A DNA stretch of 62,000 nucleotides from Neocallimastix lanati (nom. inval.) (taxonomy: Eukaryota > Neocallimastigomycota > Neocallimastigomycetes > Neocallimastigales > Neocallimastigaceae), in assembly GCA_016946835.1 (NCBI GenBank), contig JACVTC010000006.1, forward strand, positions 1,955,001 through 2,017,000. The letters are read 5' to 3'. Positions within the stretch are counted from its first letter, which is position 1. Each line of letters opens with the position of its first letter. The notes below the pieces were generated by a model. The model did not search any database, was not told the DNA's origin, and saw only the letters and a list, made by a program, of their open reading frames with translations. Position numbers and translations under genes: made by a program. Positions 24,530 through 37,000 of this stretch are shown piece by piece.

Positions 24530-26341
24530 TTTAATTTATATATTCATTTTTTTTTTATTCTTAATAATCTAAATTAATTGAATAAAAATTTGAAAAATAA
24601 TAAACTTAATAATTTTCGTGTCCACTACTATTAAAATTTTATATCAATATTCATACGATTATTAATTAACCAAAATTTCAATTGTATTAAATAATGTATG
24701 ACATTGGCAATAATTTATTATTATTATTTATTGATGTAATACTAAATGATAATAGGAAAGAAGAGGTTGAAAAAATTAAAAATGCCGAAAAGGAAATTAT
24801 TGAAATTATATTTAAAATCAATAAAGATGAAAATAATAATAATATAAATAATTCAGATAAAAAAAAATATACCGAAGAGATTAAGGATAAATTGTAAATA
24901 AATATATTCTTTTAATATTGGAATATAATAATTGAATTCTATTTTATACACCGTTTTTTAAAAAAATAATATTTTATATTAAAAAAATATTAAATTTTAA
25001 ATTTATATTAATTACAATAAAAATAATTATATTTAAAGGAAAAATGTCAAAAATTTATTAGACAATTATGAAACGGAATTAACAAATTCAGAAGTTAAGG
25101 GAGATAGGTATGGTTTGAAATATATAATTGATTACCAAAGTAATAATAATTGTAGTAATGAAAAATATTATTAATAATAGTATTTAAATTATTATATATA
25201 AATATTTATTGTTAATATATTTATCGTGTAAAATAAATCTATCATAATTAATATTATATATATTATTTATTATTATATTTAATTTATTAAAAAGTTCTGA
25301 AGTTATAAAAAAGAGAGAGGACCAATTTATTTTATTATCAAGAGAATATGAAAGAATTGAAAATATTGCAAATGTTGATGCCATAGGAGAAAGTGATGAT
25401 ATGAAGTAAAAAAAAAATAAAATGAAATTTATTTTTAATAATAGTTATAGAGAATATAATTTTGTATATTAATTCTTTTTTCTTAAAAAAAAAAAAAAAT
25501 AAATAAAAAATTAAAAATGATAGCAATAATAATAATAACAATAATTCATAAATATAAATAATTAATAATAGTGAATTATTAAATTCAAAGGATAAAAAGA
25601 AATTTATTAATGATACAAAAATTAATATAACTAAAGACGAAGAAGAAGAAGAGTTATTACAATTACAAGAAATGCTCTTAGATGGTAAAATTAATAAATA
25701 AATTATAAATATAAATATAAATATAAATATTATTTTATTATTAATTTTTAAAAATATGCATATATATTTAAAGAACAAGATGAAAATCTTGATATATTAG
25801 CTGATGTTATTGAACGACATAAAGAAATTGGAATTGCAATTAATAATGAAATTGATGGTATTATTATTATTATTATTTTATTTAATAATATTATTAATAA
25901 TTAATAATTAATAATTATTAATTATCATTATTATTATTATTAATGACCATAATACCATTTTTTTTTATTTTTTTTTTATTAACGATTATTACTTAACAAT
26001 TAAACTATATGAAAAATATATATATATATATTAATATAAAGCACAAATTAATTTAATAGAAACAACTGAAGATGATTTAGAAGATACTCAACAAAGATTA
26101 GATAGAACAAGAAGAAGAATAAATCAAGCTGGAGAATATCATGAACTAAGTAAAAAATTTTTTTTTTTTTGATTATATTTATTAAATAGTTTTTTTAAAC
26201 TTTTTAATTTATATTTAATACTAATCTAAAAATTTTATCAATATACCAAATAATTTTTTTAAAAATATAGTCAGTTGTAAATTAATTGTTATTATTATAA
26301 TACTGCTTTTGATATTAATAATAATAAAATATACTCTTTAA
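24238..26341 (+). CDS. Qc-SNARE, syntaxin-8/Syn8-like, tail-anchored, 8 exons, 244 aa
   Basis: Endosomal/vacuolar t-SNARE that contributes one helix to a fusion complex. Exons: 24238-24278, 24756-24893, 25039-25107, 25295-25405, 25572-25684, 25774-25857, 26042-26149, 26271-26341. All are GT-AG with closing phases. The N-terminal half is helical and charged (YNWKEEVEKIKNAEKEI). The SNARE motif runs about 158-215: DENLDILADVIERHKEIGIAI, then NNEIDAQINLIE with the candidate zero-layer Gln at 187, then DDLEDTQQRLDRTRRRI. Exon 8 encodes ISCKLIVIIIILLLILIII and then KYTL before the stop, a C-terminal membrane anchor with almost no lumenal tail. The length matches human STX8 (236 aa). The motif fits the Qc class best, though syntaxin-6/Tlg1 type is not excluded. 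Confidence 0.88.
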
Positions 26342-28726
26342 ATAAAGATATTATCATCAATTTATTTAAAAACTAACAAAATAATTTAATATTATTATTT
26401 TGTTATTATGTAATTCCATTAATCTGAGAAATTTTCAAAATATATAGAATATTAACAATATTATTATATAAAAAAAATCAATTGACACTTTCAATATTAT
26501 AAATAAATCTATATAAATTACTATTCATCAATATTTAATATTATCATCCAAAAAAAAAAAAATAATAATAATGTTAAAAACGATAAAATTTAATAAAAAT
26601 TTAATAAATAAATAGATAAATAAATAATAAAATAAATATTTATATAAATAAATAAATAAATAAATTTAAATAAATACATGTATATAAATTATAATAAATA
26701 ATTAATTTTATTTATAACTAATCCAATAAATTTTATAATTAATAAATTATTCTAATTAATACCATTATTGAAAGTGTTTATATATTAATTCATTATTTAT
26801 TAATAAGTAATTATTTACAATTATTAAATTATGGTTAAAAAAAAAGTGGAGTAATTAACTAAATAACAATTAAAATAATTAACTAACCAATTTTTTATAT
26901 TGAATTTGATTTAGAAAGTTACATATATATTACTTATTAATAATTTAACTTTATTTTAGAATTATTATATATATGAATATTCTTTTATTATAAATTGCTA
27001 CATAGTAGTTGTTAGTCTTAAATTTCAATTTTTATGAACATTAATATTTCTCGGTAGATAATACATTATTATACTATCTCTTTTTGATATATATTGATAT
27101 ATGTATGAGTATAAATAATAGATTCTATTTAAATGTATATTATTATTCATAAAAGGGTTTATAAAATTAATTTTAATTAAATATAGAATAATTTATAATT
27201 TTAATTAATTATTATTATTTATTATTTATTATTTATTATTTATTATTTATTATTTATTATTTATTATTTATTATTTATTATTTATTATTTATTATTTATT
27301 ATTTATTATATATTATTTAATTATTTATATTTTATTATTTATTATTTATTATTTATTATTTATTATTTATTATTTATTATTTATTATTTATTATTTATTA
27401 TTTATTATTTATTATTTATTAATAAATACTCTTTTTATATTATTTATTATTTATTTATTAATTTATTAATTTAGGTAGGTTTAACGAACTCGAAAATAAA
27501 TATAATATTATAAATTAAATATTTATAATATATATATCATATAATATTTTTATAGTACAATAAATATAGCAAAATATATTTTAAGACAAATAATATATAT
27601 ATTTAATATATTCTTTATAATAATGTATCATTAATATTTTTTTTTTGTAATTTTATATAAATTGTATATAATACCAAATTTAGTAGTTAGTATTTATCAT
27701 AAAAGCATAAAGTATATTACAATATATTACAATATATTATATTATTAAATAAAGAATTTTATAGAATAAAAAAAAGGTTAAGATTCCTTTATGATTTTTT
27801 TCCAAAAATTAATTTAAAAAACTAATGTGGCTAGAAAATATTATTAAAAATATGCAATACATATTTTATTCTTTTTTATTATTTCACCCAATAAAATAAA
27901 ATTTCTTAATAATACTGATCATTCAAGGAAATTTGTCCATATAAAAAGTGGCACATTCATTAAAGTGTAATTTCCATAGAATTCATATAAAAATTAATAA
28001 TATTCCAAATATTTAATAAAAATATTATCATATATTGTTATATATTATTTCAATATAAAAATATATGGAATAAAATATAAAAAAAAAATCTTAATTATAT
28101 TTATCCATTTCAATTTTGATTTATTAATTAAAACAGTACAAGGGTTAAATTATGATTAATTTATTTAACTCAAAGTCGATTTTCGTTTAAAAATATATCT
28201 TTTAAGTTCATTGATTTATAAAATGTAAAAATTTAATTTATCACTATTTATTATTAATTAAAAAATGGTAAAAAAATAAAAAAATTAAAAATATATAAAA
28301 GATAAATAAATAGACAAGTAAATAAATATATATAAATAAATATATAAATAAATATAAAATTATTTAAATAAATATATATAAATATAAATAAATCTATAAT
28401 ATTATTATATATATAATATTTAAAAAAAATTTTTTTTTTCTAGTAATATAAATAATCCATTTTTTTACTTTCCATTTTACTATTTTTTTTTTCATAATCT
28501 TTCGCTAACGAATACTATTATTGAATAATATTTCTTTAACTTTTAAAAGAATTTGTTTTGCTTAATAAAGAAATTAAAAAAAAAAAAAAATAAAATAAAA
28601 TAAAATAATTTTTTTTTATTTTCTTTTTGTAATAATAAAAATTATATATTTTTCTGTAAATAATAATAAAACGCATATTATTTTAATTTATTTTTTGAAT
28701 TTATAATATATTATAATACATTTACC
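26342..28726. other. Intergenic region, low complexity
   Basis: No coding sequence is supported. It contains a 12-bp inverted pair, ACACTTTCAATA at 26485-26496 and TATTGAAAGTGT at 26766-26777, and the heptanucleotide array at 27211-27420. The last few hundred bases contain the promoter of the gene starting at 28727. Confidence 0.55.
27211..27420. repeat. (ATTATTT)n heptanucleotide minisatellite
   Basis: Two long runs of the 7-bp unit ATTATTT are separated by about 30 bp of degenerate sequence near 27307-27335. It is the only 7-bp-period array in the window. Confidence 0.92.
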
Positions 28727-29109
28727 ATGGAATTTAAGAGTCAAAATAAAAAATATCAAGAAGCCGTTGAAGAATTAGTGGTTATCTTTTCTAATATCTA
28801 TGAAAAATTAAATCCAATAATTGCTAAGAATGAAAAGGAAATTCTTGAATACATCTCCCAAGCAAGTTTACCAAAAAAGCAAAGACTTATTAAGAATTTA
28901 CAAACTAAAATATTATATAGCCCTTCTGAAATTGTTGAAGTTAGAAATTGTGCTGTTGAAATCTTAAATATTTTAATTACTGATTCTAAGACTATTAGAA
29001 AGTTTGCTGATATTATTATTAAATTTGGTATTATGATAAAGGATGGAACTTTAAATCTTTATGGTTAGTATTTATTTTATAAAAAAATAGTATAATGAAG
29101 TAATGAAGT

Positions 29110-29158
<49 letters not shown>

Positions 29159-31607
29159 TAATTATTATTATTATTTTTTTTATTTTATTTTATCTGTTTT
29201 TATTTTATTTTTTAAATATAATAAATACTGATATTTTATTGTTATATTGTATATTTTTTTAATGATAGATTTAATTTATAATTCCAATGAATATGTTAAC
29301 AGTGAGAATACTGAGCTTGCTGAAAAAATTAAAACTTACATTTTAATTGAAAGTGAATATATTGATTTAATTTTAGAACAAGGAATAAAAATGCCAGCAC
29401 GTCCAGTAATTATTAGTGAATTATTCTACCAAACTGTTTTATTAATTAATGAATTTAGTAAAGATTTAGCTTTAGAAAGCTCTAGAGCTAAAAGTTCAAA
29501 GGAATACAACTTTAATCTTACTATTAGAGATACTGAAGCTGATATATTAAAATGGAATTTAATGACTACTAAGGCTAATCATTACGTCCAATACTTAAAT
29601 AAGAACTTAGAAAAACCATTAGATAATGCTATGAAGGATGTTATTGTTTCTCTTGCTAAGGATAATAAATATAGTACTCTTTTGCTTTCAAACCCATATT
29701 CTAAGCTTATTAAAAGTTATGTTGCTGAATCTAAAGCTTTTATTCCATATGAAATTTTAGAAGTTATTACTTCAAGTATGATTGACAATATTGTTAAGGA
29801 CTTTGATTATGAAGTTTGTGAACTTTTACTTAACAAGATTGTTGGTTCTAATGCTTCTGGACAAGCTACTGATTTATTAGAAAATAAGGCAGCATCTACC
29901 CTTTTAAGGGCTATGGGTAATATTATTATTGGTAGTGAAGAGGTTTGCGAAAAGGTTTTAAATACCACCAATTTTGTTGATATTATTGCTGAAATGATTA
30001 AAAAGGGAGCTCAAGATAATAAGAGTTCTAAATGGTTTACTGAACAATTTATTAATAATATTATTAGTGCTTTCAGAATTGTTGCTTGTATAAAGCTTCA
30101 TAAGAATTTAGCAAATGCTGTTGAAACTTCAGGCTGTTTAGCTGCCTTAAAGGAATACGAAAATTGTCCAAACAAATACATTCAAAAGTATGCTGCTTAT
30201 GTTCAAGGTGATATAAAGAATATTCCAAAGGCTAAAGTTAATATAAAGGTTGATCCAATTGAAGTTCCTGATCTTGAACTTTTACCAATTGAAGATCAAT
30301 TCAATTTAAGAACTAGTCTTATTAATGCTGCTAATGAATGTATGAATGTTCCTTTAGTAAGTGAAGGTTATTATAATGTAACTCCATGTGATGGTGATGG
30401 TGTCGTTATGTTCGCTGGTGTTGAAAAGACGGATTCTGGATATGCTTTTATTGGTGTTATTGTTAACATTTTCACAAAGGAAATTCATGATTCTACTTTC
30501 CATGAATGTTCTAGTATTAATGATGCTAACGTATTCTATGTTAATGAATACGCTAATTTAAGAAAGCATTGGGGTCAAATTACTAGAAATGATGCCTTAA
30601 AGATTTTATCTTCTCTTTATAACACTACTAAGGTTGTACCAGGAAGAAATGGTGAACAAGTTATTAAGTCTTTAGGTTTATTCATGAATGAAATGTCTTT
30701 AGAAGATGTTTACACTGAAGTTATTAGCCTTACCTCTGAAGCTTCAAATAAAGAAGCTCTTAAGTCATATGCCTGGTGGAGAGAATTCCTTGGTTCCGAA
30801 TTTAATTACAAAATCCAATTTAAATACAATGATATTGTTTATAATGATGGTTATGTTAAACCAAGATATTATAGAAATCATTCTCATTCTGCTAATGATG
30901 TTCCAAATAATCCAGATAGCTATGTTCAATTCTGGGTTAGTGCCATGGAAAAGAATACTAAGTTTAGTCAAGAGCCATTCTACAGTAGAATGTTCATGTA
31001 TCTTCTTCACACTTTACTCTATGTTTCTGGTATTCAAAACAAGGATTTAGAATTTGACCTTGAAGATCTTAAGAATACTTTAAGAAATACCTACTTTGAT
31101 CTAATGGAAAATTACAAAAATGGTAACAGTATTCAAAAAAATGCTCTTTTCGAAGCTATGATTGAAAGAACTCTTGTTCTTGAACCAGAAGAAGAATTAA
31201 TTATTCCAACTGAATTATATATGATCTTCTCTGGTACTCAAAATAATCTTCAATTACCAATTGAAGGTATTCTTCGTAAGGCTAATAGATTAATTCCAAT
31301 TGAAAGTCGTATTAAGAACTCAGAAATCAAAAAATTAAAGACTTTATTATTAAATAATGTTAGAGAAATGTACATTAATGATAATATTGATATTCAAAGT
31401 ATTTACAGTAATGAAAGTATTTCTAAATATGTCACTTCAATTCATAAGGATGAAAACATTGCTAAACAATTCTTCTTAAACACTTTAGTTTTATTAAACG
31501 CTTTTATTAAGAATGTTAAACATTTAATTTTATCTTCATCCTTTGAAGATGTTGAACAATCTGATTTAATTCAACTTGGTTTTCAAGGTCAAGGAACCGT
31601 TTTTTAA
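28727..31607 (+). CDS. Unrecognised 891-aa protein, 2 exons
   Basis: Not recognised. Exon 1 is 28727-29063 (MEFKSQNKKYQEAVEELVVI), the intron is 29064-29268 and includes an AAT array, and exon 2 is 29269-31607. The frame is clean, with G|AT split across the junction. The first 330 residues look all-helical with repeat-like spacing, resembling an ARM/HEAT solenoid, but I see no defining motif. The middle (about 375-460) has a mixed alpha/beta feel, with CDGDGVVMFAGVEKTDSGY and FIGVIVNIFTKEIHDSTFHE. WWREFLGSEF and YVQFWVSAMEKN follow, then a helical C-terminus. Codon use is unlike neighbouring genes: many AAG, GCT, ACT and GTT codons and few long A runs, as expected for a highly expressed gene. 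The protein has no signal peptide or membrane segment. A lineage-specific or fast-diverged gene is the best guess. Confidence 0.9.
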
Positions 31608-32072
31608 GATCTAAAAATAATTCATAATTAATAATAATAATATGATGAATTAAAATCGTAAATCGTAAATTAATAATATACTAATAAAATATATTTCATT
31701 TTTTAAATGTAAGTACACATGCAAATGGACAAATAATCAAATAAATGAACAAACAATCATAAACAAGCAAAAAAAAAAAAAAAAAAAAAGTCAATCAGAT
31801 AATAAATTAAATAATAAAAAATTTTTAAACAAACATTCATAAATTCAACGGCAACGAACAGTTCCAAATAGTATAAAAATAATAATTGAAAATAATAAAA
31901 ATAAAATTAAATAATTGTTGTTTTTATAGTTAATTAATAATAATAATTAGTTGATAGATAGTTTAATTTGTTAATAGAGCTACTAAAAGAATAAAAAATT
32001 AAGTATTAAATAATACTTTGATTTTTATTTTAATTTTTTTTTTATCATATAAATATATCTATTATATAAAAA

Positions 32073-32113
<41 letters not shown>

Positions 32114-32369
32114 AAATATAATTTATATTTATTTATAATTTTAATTTAAAAATATTTAAATAACTTATACATTTTATTTTTTTTTTTTTTCTAAATATCA
32201 TATTAATTAAAAAAAAAAAATTATTTTTTTAAAATTTAATAAAAATAACCATCCCAAAAAAATATATATAATAAAAATTTTATTTATAAAAGTATTTTAT
32301 GAAAATTTTTTTTTTAATGTGTTAAATTTTTAATGCTGTATTCTTCTTCTTCTTCTTATTATTATTAAT
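31608..32369. other. Intergenic region upstream of LINE cluster
   Basis: A/T-rich with poly-A runs (31770-31789, 32081-32110) and a TTC/TTA run at 32341-32366 directly before the first LINE-like block. No gene is seen. Confidence 0.5.
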
Positions 32370-32521
32370 CAATAAGGAGGTGAAGTTCGTTGCATATGAA
32401 CTTTTTTCTGAATTTATTTATACACTTATTTTTGATTATTACTTTTTATTTTACGATACTATTTTAATTATTATTATGTTCAAATTGGACAAATAATATT
32501 TATTTATTTTATTAATTCTGT
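32370..32521 (+). mobile_element. LINE copy C: 3'-region remnant, interrupted by copy B
   Basis: From about 32403 to 32521 this block aligns with 38717-38840, the sequence after the ORF of LINE copy D. Shared anchors are TTTCTGAATTTATTTATACAC, then a GTTCAA...GACAAATAAT segment, then ATTAATT. It therefore represents the 3' region of a LINE whose remainder is missing. The sequence TATTAATTCTGT at its end (32510-32521) is repeated at 37794-37805, so copy B inserted here and the rest of copy C continues after 37805 as a T run. Confidence 0.65.
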
Positions 32522-32588
32522 GTTTATCCATAACCTTAATTCTTGGTCCCCTAGCAATCTAATGGCTCAAGTTATTAGTAGGATCCCT

Positions 32589-34031
32589 ATTTTCTATGTA
32601 AAAAATTACCTAAAACTGACAACTATACCTATCTTGGTATTCCTTTTGATGAATCTTTATCACTGAAACCTATACAATCCAAATTAAACAGTAATTTAAA
32701 TGTCAAGTTAAATTTGTACTTTCGATTTCTTATTAATAAATCTGTTCCTCTCCCATTGAAGAAATATGTTTTAATTTCGTTTATTCTTAGTCTTGTTATA
32801 TATTATGCTCCTCTCTTTGGTTCAAATAAGAGCAGATGTTCTAAAGCTCAAAAAATTATTAATAGAGGACTTTATTGGAGTTACGGATTTAAATCTCGCA
32901 ATTCTTCTGTTAGTCTCTATAATATTACTCGTGAATTGAGAATACCTCCTCTTTCAGCTGTCTGTGCTATATCTCAATTACGTTGCTTTAGAAAATGGAA
33001 AAACTCATGTATTATTAATCATCTCACTAATAATATTCCTACTATGTCACATTATTCATGGACTAAAGAATCAAGGACTTTGGATAAGAAATTAAATGGT
33101 AAGAAAACAAGTGAAATAAAAAAGTTTTATTGGGAAAGAGATGTCTTCAAACCCTCAAAAGCTAAAAAAGCAATTATTTACAAGGAGAATGATTTTGGAT
33201 TTATTTCAGAAATCAGAAACTTAACATTTCAATATCCTAAGTATCAGTTGGGATTCTTTTGGATTTCTCGTATTAGGTGTGGTTTTAAATTCGACATGAG
33301 TATTTCCATTAAAAGAAAAATCGTCTCAGAAGATTGCCCTAAATGTTGCCCTTGTTGTGGTGTTAGTGTACCTAGCTTTTCTCACTGGATCTTTGCCTGT
33401 AAAGAATTGGAAAATTACAGAAATAAATCTTTACCTTTTCTAGATGATCTCTTTTTGAAGTTTGCATTGATAATTGAACAAAAATCCTTGGATGTTTCTT
33501 TAGATTCAGAAAAGGATTATGATAATAATATTTATTATTATATATTGAGTACACTTCTTGGTGGGCGTTCAATATATTCAAAAATTAAAGTTAATGATGG
33601 GGAACAAAGACAATTAGTTGACAATATTTTTAAACAAAGTTCAACTTCGTCAACTGTTCCGTATTTTGTGGGGATTGCGGAGTTTCTAACAAACGTAATA
33701 CCATTAATTTGTCGATCTTTTAGTTTGATGATGAAATGGTATTCCGTTGAATCTACCGTTACCAAGAGCGTCGACGTCGAAATGATAAGGCATGGATTTT
33801 CACCTCCAGATACAGATTCGATTGATAACACTAATACTGAAATTATTACTCACAATAATGGACGTGGTGTTATTATCGAGGAATGGGAAAAGTTAGAGGC
33901 TATTGCTTCTAACGCACTTTTATAATTTTATAATATATAATATTTTATTTCATGTATTTTATTTGTTATTTTTTTCATTTAATTTCATGTAATTTTTTTA
34001 TTATTATAAATTAAATAAAGTTTTCTCTAAG

Positions 34032-34062
<31 letters not shown>
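32589..34062 (+). mobile_element. LINE copy A: 5'-truncated insertion nested in copy B
   Basis: AGTAGGATCCCT occurs at 32577-32588 and again at 34063-34074, a perfect 12-bp target-site duplication. The insert starts inside the RT thumb region and ends AAGTCTA plus about 28 A (34035-34062). Deleting the insert and one duplication copy rejoins copy B's ORF with no frame change, which confirms the boundaries. The open frame and long uninterrupted A tail suggest it is young. Confidence 0.95.
32591..33925 (+). CDS. LINE copy A partial ORF: RT thumb and C-terminal Cys/His domain, about 444 codons, intact
   Basis: The ORF runs with no stop from the 5' truncation to TAA at 33923-33925. It begins in the region after RT motif C (KTDNYTYLGIPFDE, characteristic of LINE reverse transcriptases). 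A long linker follows, then a zinc-binding-like block CPKCCPCCG-x6-SHWIFAC, similar to the C-terminal RT zinc-binding domain of many LINEs. The end is VIIEEWEKLEAIASNALL. It has no start codon or promoter of its own, so it is probably not translated. It serves as the reference for recognising copies B, D, E and F. Confidence 0.85.
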   Translation, partial: FLCKKLPKTDNYTYLGIPFDESLSLKPIQSKLNSNLNVKLNLYFRFLINKSVPLPLKKYVLISFILSLVIYYAPLFGSNKSRCSKAQKIINRGLYWSYGFKSRNSSVSLYNITRELRIPPLSAVCAISQLRCFRKWKNSCIINHLTNNIPTMSHYSWTKESRTLDKKLNGKKTSEIKKFYWERDVFKPSKAKKAIIYKENDFGFISEIRNLTFQYPKYQLGFFWISRIRCGFKFDMSISIKRKIVSEDCPKCCPCCGVSVPSFSHWIFACKELENYRNKSLPFLDDLFLKFALIIEQKSLDVSLDSEKDYDNNIYYYILSTLLGGRSIYSKIKVNDGEQRQLVDNIFKQSSTSSTVPYFVGIAEFLTNVIPLICRSFSLMMKWYSVESTVTKSVDVEMIRHGFSPPDTDSIDNTNTEIITHNNGRGVIIEEWEKLEAIASNALL

Positions 34063-34066
<4 letters not shown>

Positions 34067-37000
34067 GGATCCCTAACTACAATGAAATTATTCCATATGT
34101 TAAAAAACTTTTTTCTCCAAGGTACGGCTCATACTTCATTATTAGGGTTAATAAACACAAAAATGATCTCAAATTTTTCGATGTTTTAGATTTCTTAAGA
34201 GATAAAATTCCTGAAACAGCTAAAATTACCTGGACCTTGTGTAATAAACTTAAACAAATGAACAAGTCAAGAAAATCTAATAACATTGATGTTGAACTTA
34301 ATCCTATGGCGAAAGATCTTTTCTCTAGCCATCTAAATTCAAATTCTTCTTTCTTTAATCTCTGTGTTAGTTGGAATATTAACGGTTGGAATACTGAAAA
34401 GCGTGATAGTATTTTATATCTCAACTCTACTTTCAAACTTATATGTGTCTGTTTACAAGAAACTAGAAAAAGTAAATATCTTCCAAAAGATGTTTCATCA
34501 CCATTAATTCCATATTACAACTCAGTTTTCCTTAGAGCTAATCCTAAAACCCCTGGTCTGAGAGGACTCTTTGTTGGTGTTCATTCTTCGTGCTCTTTCT
34601 TCCAAGAACCGTTTTTATACAAATATATCATTTCAGTAAACATTACTTCTTTCTGGAATCAAAAATGTACTATTGGTAATATCTACTTCCCTCAAAGCAA
34701 ATGGAAGGAAGCAAGAATAGTTGCTTTTGATGAACTTTCTCAATGGTTACGTTTTCACAATAGAAAAAACGTTCCTGCTGTCCTAGTTGGTGATTTTAAC
34801 ATGTCATTAAAGAAGATCAAAACATACATTTCAAATAATTTTCCTAATTTGTATATTGCTCCCTTATATGGTAATCAATTTACTTATGCCAAAGGTACTA
34901 GATCATCTTGCATTGACCATGTCATCTATAATGAGGCTTTGGCAGCTCATTTTAATAAAACCTCAGTTTGCACTTCATTTTATGGTATTTCTGATCATAA
35001 ACCTATTTTACTTTCTTGCAACAAAGTTCTCTCCGATGGCTTTATTAGGCCTGGTAAAGTCTCTAAATGGTCTACACATATTTGTAAAACAAAAAATTCA
35101 GATATTTTATCACATAATTATTTTTCAATCTTAGTAAATGACCTCGATTCTCATTACATTTCGGCTGATGAAATGGTAGAAAAATTTATCAATACAGCAA
35201 ATAATATCGGGAAAGATATTAAGACTTTCATTCCAACAAATTTAAAGGGCTCTGCTTTTCATTGTCCTTATTACATTAAAAAACTGTCTCATGGAAAGCA
35301 TATTGCATTTCGAAATATTAAGCCTTACTTTAATTGTGAAAATGTTGATAATTACCTTGAACAATTTAATAAATATGAAAAGCTTTGCAAATTAATTAAG
35401 AAAACAAAGAGCAAATTTCGTTCTGCTAGATTTAAGGCTAATATAGTAAAAATCGGTAATTATTTTTTGAATAAAGATTTCAAAAATGGTTGGAGATGTT
35501 TAAAAAAAATGGCTAAACCATCGTATTCATCTACCTCCCCTACTTGCATAAAATCTAAATTTGGTCAAGATATTATCTCTCCTACTAAATAATTAGATAG
35601 ATGGGTTGAATATTATAAAGATCTAGCTTCTGATCCCTCAGGTCACAGCCTTAATCTTAACTTCTGGATCTATGCTTTAAGGAATATTAGTCTTAGATCC
35701 TCTACCTGGAATATCAACGGTCCTATTACGATTGACGATATTAAAAAAACTATTTCATCTATGAAAAACAACAAAACACCCGGCCCCGATGGTATCCCGA
35801 TTGAATTCGACAAAGCTCTGTTTTGCAATGAAGAATTACTAGAAACACATCCTGCCGCTGGAAAGTGTCTTAAATTGATTTTTAATAAAATATGAAATGG
35901 GTCTTTTCCTAAAAAATGGAACTCAGCTTCTATTGGATCAATCCCTAAGAAAGGTGATCTATCAGATTGTAGTAATTATCGAGGTATTTCTCTCATTAAT
36001 GTTGGACTGAAAATCATTTTAAAAATTATAACAGATAGAATATCTACTTACGCATTCTCACACAATTTCATTAGACCTGAACAATTTGGTTTTCGCAACT
36101 GTGAAGAATGCATTAGTTTATTCATTTCTGTTAGAGAAATTTGCCAAAGAAGAAAATTTCAAGGAAAATTCACATATTTAGCCTTTTTAGATCTTAAAAA
36201 AGCTTATGATTCAGTTCCTATTTTTAACATACTTTCTAAATTATATCATTATGGAGTTCGTGGTAAATGTTTTGATTTTCTATGTAATTTATATACTTCA
36301 TCTAAAGCACGTGCTCGATTTGCTTCAATGCTATCAAATGAATTTCCTATTAAAAGAGGTGTTCGTCAAGGTTGTCCATTATCTCCGATCTTATTCAATT
36401 TTTTCATCAATAATATATTAAATGACTGTGAAAAGTATGGTGTTAATATTGGAAGAAAAAAAGTGTTGTGGTGGACTCTTTGCTGATGATGTTGTTCTCA
36501 TTGCTTCAAGTGCAAAAAATTTAGAAAAATTATTAAAAAAGGTACATAAATGGGCTAATTTATATGAAATGACTTTTGGTATTTAAAACAATGACTATAT
36601 TAGACATAATTCTACTATGAGTACTAATGCTTTATCTCGAGATCTAAGCATTCCTCCTATTGCTGGTGTCTGCGCAGCCTTACAGATTAAATCATTTGCA
36701 AAATGGAGTAAATCAAACTGTATTATAAAGGATCTTATTAAATCTATTCCCAAAATGCCTTTTATTATTTCTGGACTAAAGAATCTAGAACACTGTATAA
36801 AAAAATCAAAAAATATAAATGTGAAAGATATGACGATATTTTAGAACGTTACTGGAAATCAGTTGCCAAATTTCAAGGTATTAAAGGTCAAAATTACGGT
36901 TGTAACAAGTTCTCAAACAATAAAGCTATAATTATGCTTAGCTTAAAATATCCCCAATTCAACTTAGGGTTTTCGTGGATTATACGTTTACGCTGTGGTT

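Noticed and set aside
26271-26341. The short Ile/Leu-rich tail as random A/T sequence
   Set aside because: It joins the SNARE motif through a phase-correct GT-AG intron and has the length and position of a SNARE tail anchor, so it was kept as the last exon.
29247-29268. Separate gene starting at 29247
   Set aside because: The sequence before 29269 is intron ending in a clean AG, and exon 28727-29063 joins in phase to give one continuous protein.
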